Assembly: GCA_949743955.1 (NCBI GenBank)
Contig: CATJVQ010000016.1
Location: forward strand, 1 to 51,863
Origin: an uncultured Oscillospiraceae bacterium
GTDB lineage: Bacteria; Bacillota; Clostridia; Oscillospirales; Ruminococcaceae
Direction: 5' to 3'
Length of the DNA stretch: 51,863 nt
Below, piece by piece: positions 51,388 through 51,863 of the stretch. The notes under the pieces were generated by a model, which had not been told where the DNA came from, did no database searches, and saw nothing but the letters and a program-made list of their open reading frames with translations. Both the position numbers and the translations under genes were made by a program. Position 1 is the first letter of the stretch. The number at the start of each line of letters is the position of its first letter.

Positions 51388-51863
51388 AGCAAACGGAAGA
51401 TTTTAACCGGTCAAAAACGGCCCTCCAAGGGCCGCCGAATTTCAGATGGATGTCCAGATGGAGTTCCTCTTTCGTACTTCCTCTTTTGACCACGATCTTA
51501 TCTAAAATTGTGGTGACTAGGGCGGAATGGATCCCGTTTTGGAAGGTTAGTTCCTCTTCCAGAGCGGCTCGGATTTCCTCCATCTGTGCCGCTGTCTGCT
51601 GTCCCTTTTCCGCCTCCGCCTGAAGCGCTGCCAGCCGTTCTTCCAGAACCTTGGCCTGCTCATTGAATCCGTCGTTGCACTGTTTGAACTCCGCTGTGGA
51701 GATGACGCCCTCAATGCTCATCTCCATCAGGCGGTCTTTTTTTGCCTGGATAGCGGAAAGGTCTTCCTCAATGTGACGGCTGTCCTGGGTGTAGTCGTGT
51801 TTGTCAGGAACAGACTGGAGGACGGTCACCACTGCGTCAATAATAGCTTGTTTATTCTGGGCC
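51374..51863 (-). CDS. large serine recombinase, C-terminal part (continues beyond the window)
   Basis: At least 162 residues are visible, open at the right edge. They comprise a charged coiled coil ([18 protein letters not shown], then [17 protein letters not shown]) and a terminal [20 protein letters not shown] beta segment. This is the C-terminal plan of the large serine recombinases that move skin and related elements. Its last codons and TGA stop lie within the sigK sequence, so the gene ends exactly at the element border. It should catalyse excision that rejoins sigK, and sits inside the element next to the left junction. The catalytic serine domain is outside the window. Confidence 0.8.
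   Translation of the reverse strand, partial: AQNKQAIIDAVVTVLQSVPDKHDYTQDSRHIEEDLSAIQAKKDRLMEMSIEGVISTAEFKQCNDGFNEQAKVLEERLAALQAEAEKGQQTAAQMEEIRAALEEELTFQNGIHSALVTTILDKIVVKRGSTKEELHLDIHLKFGGPWRAVFDRLKSSVCFNPS
51377..51387. other. left attachment junction of the skin-like element in sigK
   Basis: SigK coding identity ends at AAGAAG (51377-51382). The crossover must lie at or just after this AAGAAGG stretch. A matching short core should occur at the other end of the element, outside this window, directly before the codons that continue sigK (expected aromatic residue after HIIKK). Confidence 0.6.

Overview
The window (about 52 kb, G+C rich) comes from a spore-forming member of the Clostridia, most likely the Oscillospiraceae/Ruminococcaceae. 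Several things point there: a GlgC plus GlgD glycogen operon, T-box and THF riboswitch leaders, an ECF folate transporter subunit (FolT), strong Shine-Dalgarno sites, consensus sigma-A promoters, a Spo0A-C-like protein, a BofC-C-like protein, and a sporulation sigma factor gene (sigK) cut by a recombinase-bearing element.

Layout. 1-555: end of an unknown gene, then a convergent type I toxin-antitoxin locus. 559-10395 (+): gluQ, purA, pcrA, a GNAT acetyltransferase, two exported proteins (one a transglutaminase) and a serine hydrolase. 10438-11207: a divergent pair of small DNA-binding proteins. 11269-16623 (-): an operon for Asp-tRNA and amidated tRNA synthesis. It has gatB, gatA and an AspRS-GatC fusion, behind a T-box leader whose specifier reads as Asn. 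16918-22944 (+): glgB-glgC-glgD-glgA. 23046-26934 (-): a coiled-coil protein, coaD, rsmD and a class A penicillin-binding protein. 26973-28448: tandem palindromic repeats, degenerate gene fragments and a BofC-like protein. 28604-36712: folT with a THF riboswitch, an aconitase-family hydratase, acetyltransferases, pduL, an HxlR/FMN-reductase pair and a P-loop ATPase.

36808-50837 is a sugar-use region with two LacI-family regulators. The first faces an aldo/keto reductase-fucU operon, and both promoters carry an AAACGTTT-centred operator. The second has a perfect 20-bp GTGTGCGCACAC-centred operator at its own promoter and three more copies ahead of a CUT1 sugar transporter, whose binding-protein gene is frameshifted. 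Next come a GH51 arabinofuranosidase, a fucose/arabinose isomerase-like protein, DhaK, DhaL, an RpiB-type isomerase and a TIM paralogue. The last four match the tetrulose-phosphate module known from erythritol/threitol catabolism. Together with an arabinofuranosidase and an aldose isomerase, and with no araB or araD, they suggest an unusual sugar route: C1 phosphorylation followed by two carbonyl shifts.

51181-51863: the first 67 codons of sigK, cut off and joined to the 3' end of an opposing large serine recombinase. This is the edge of a skin-like element that must be excised to rebuild sigK during sporulation.
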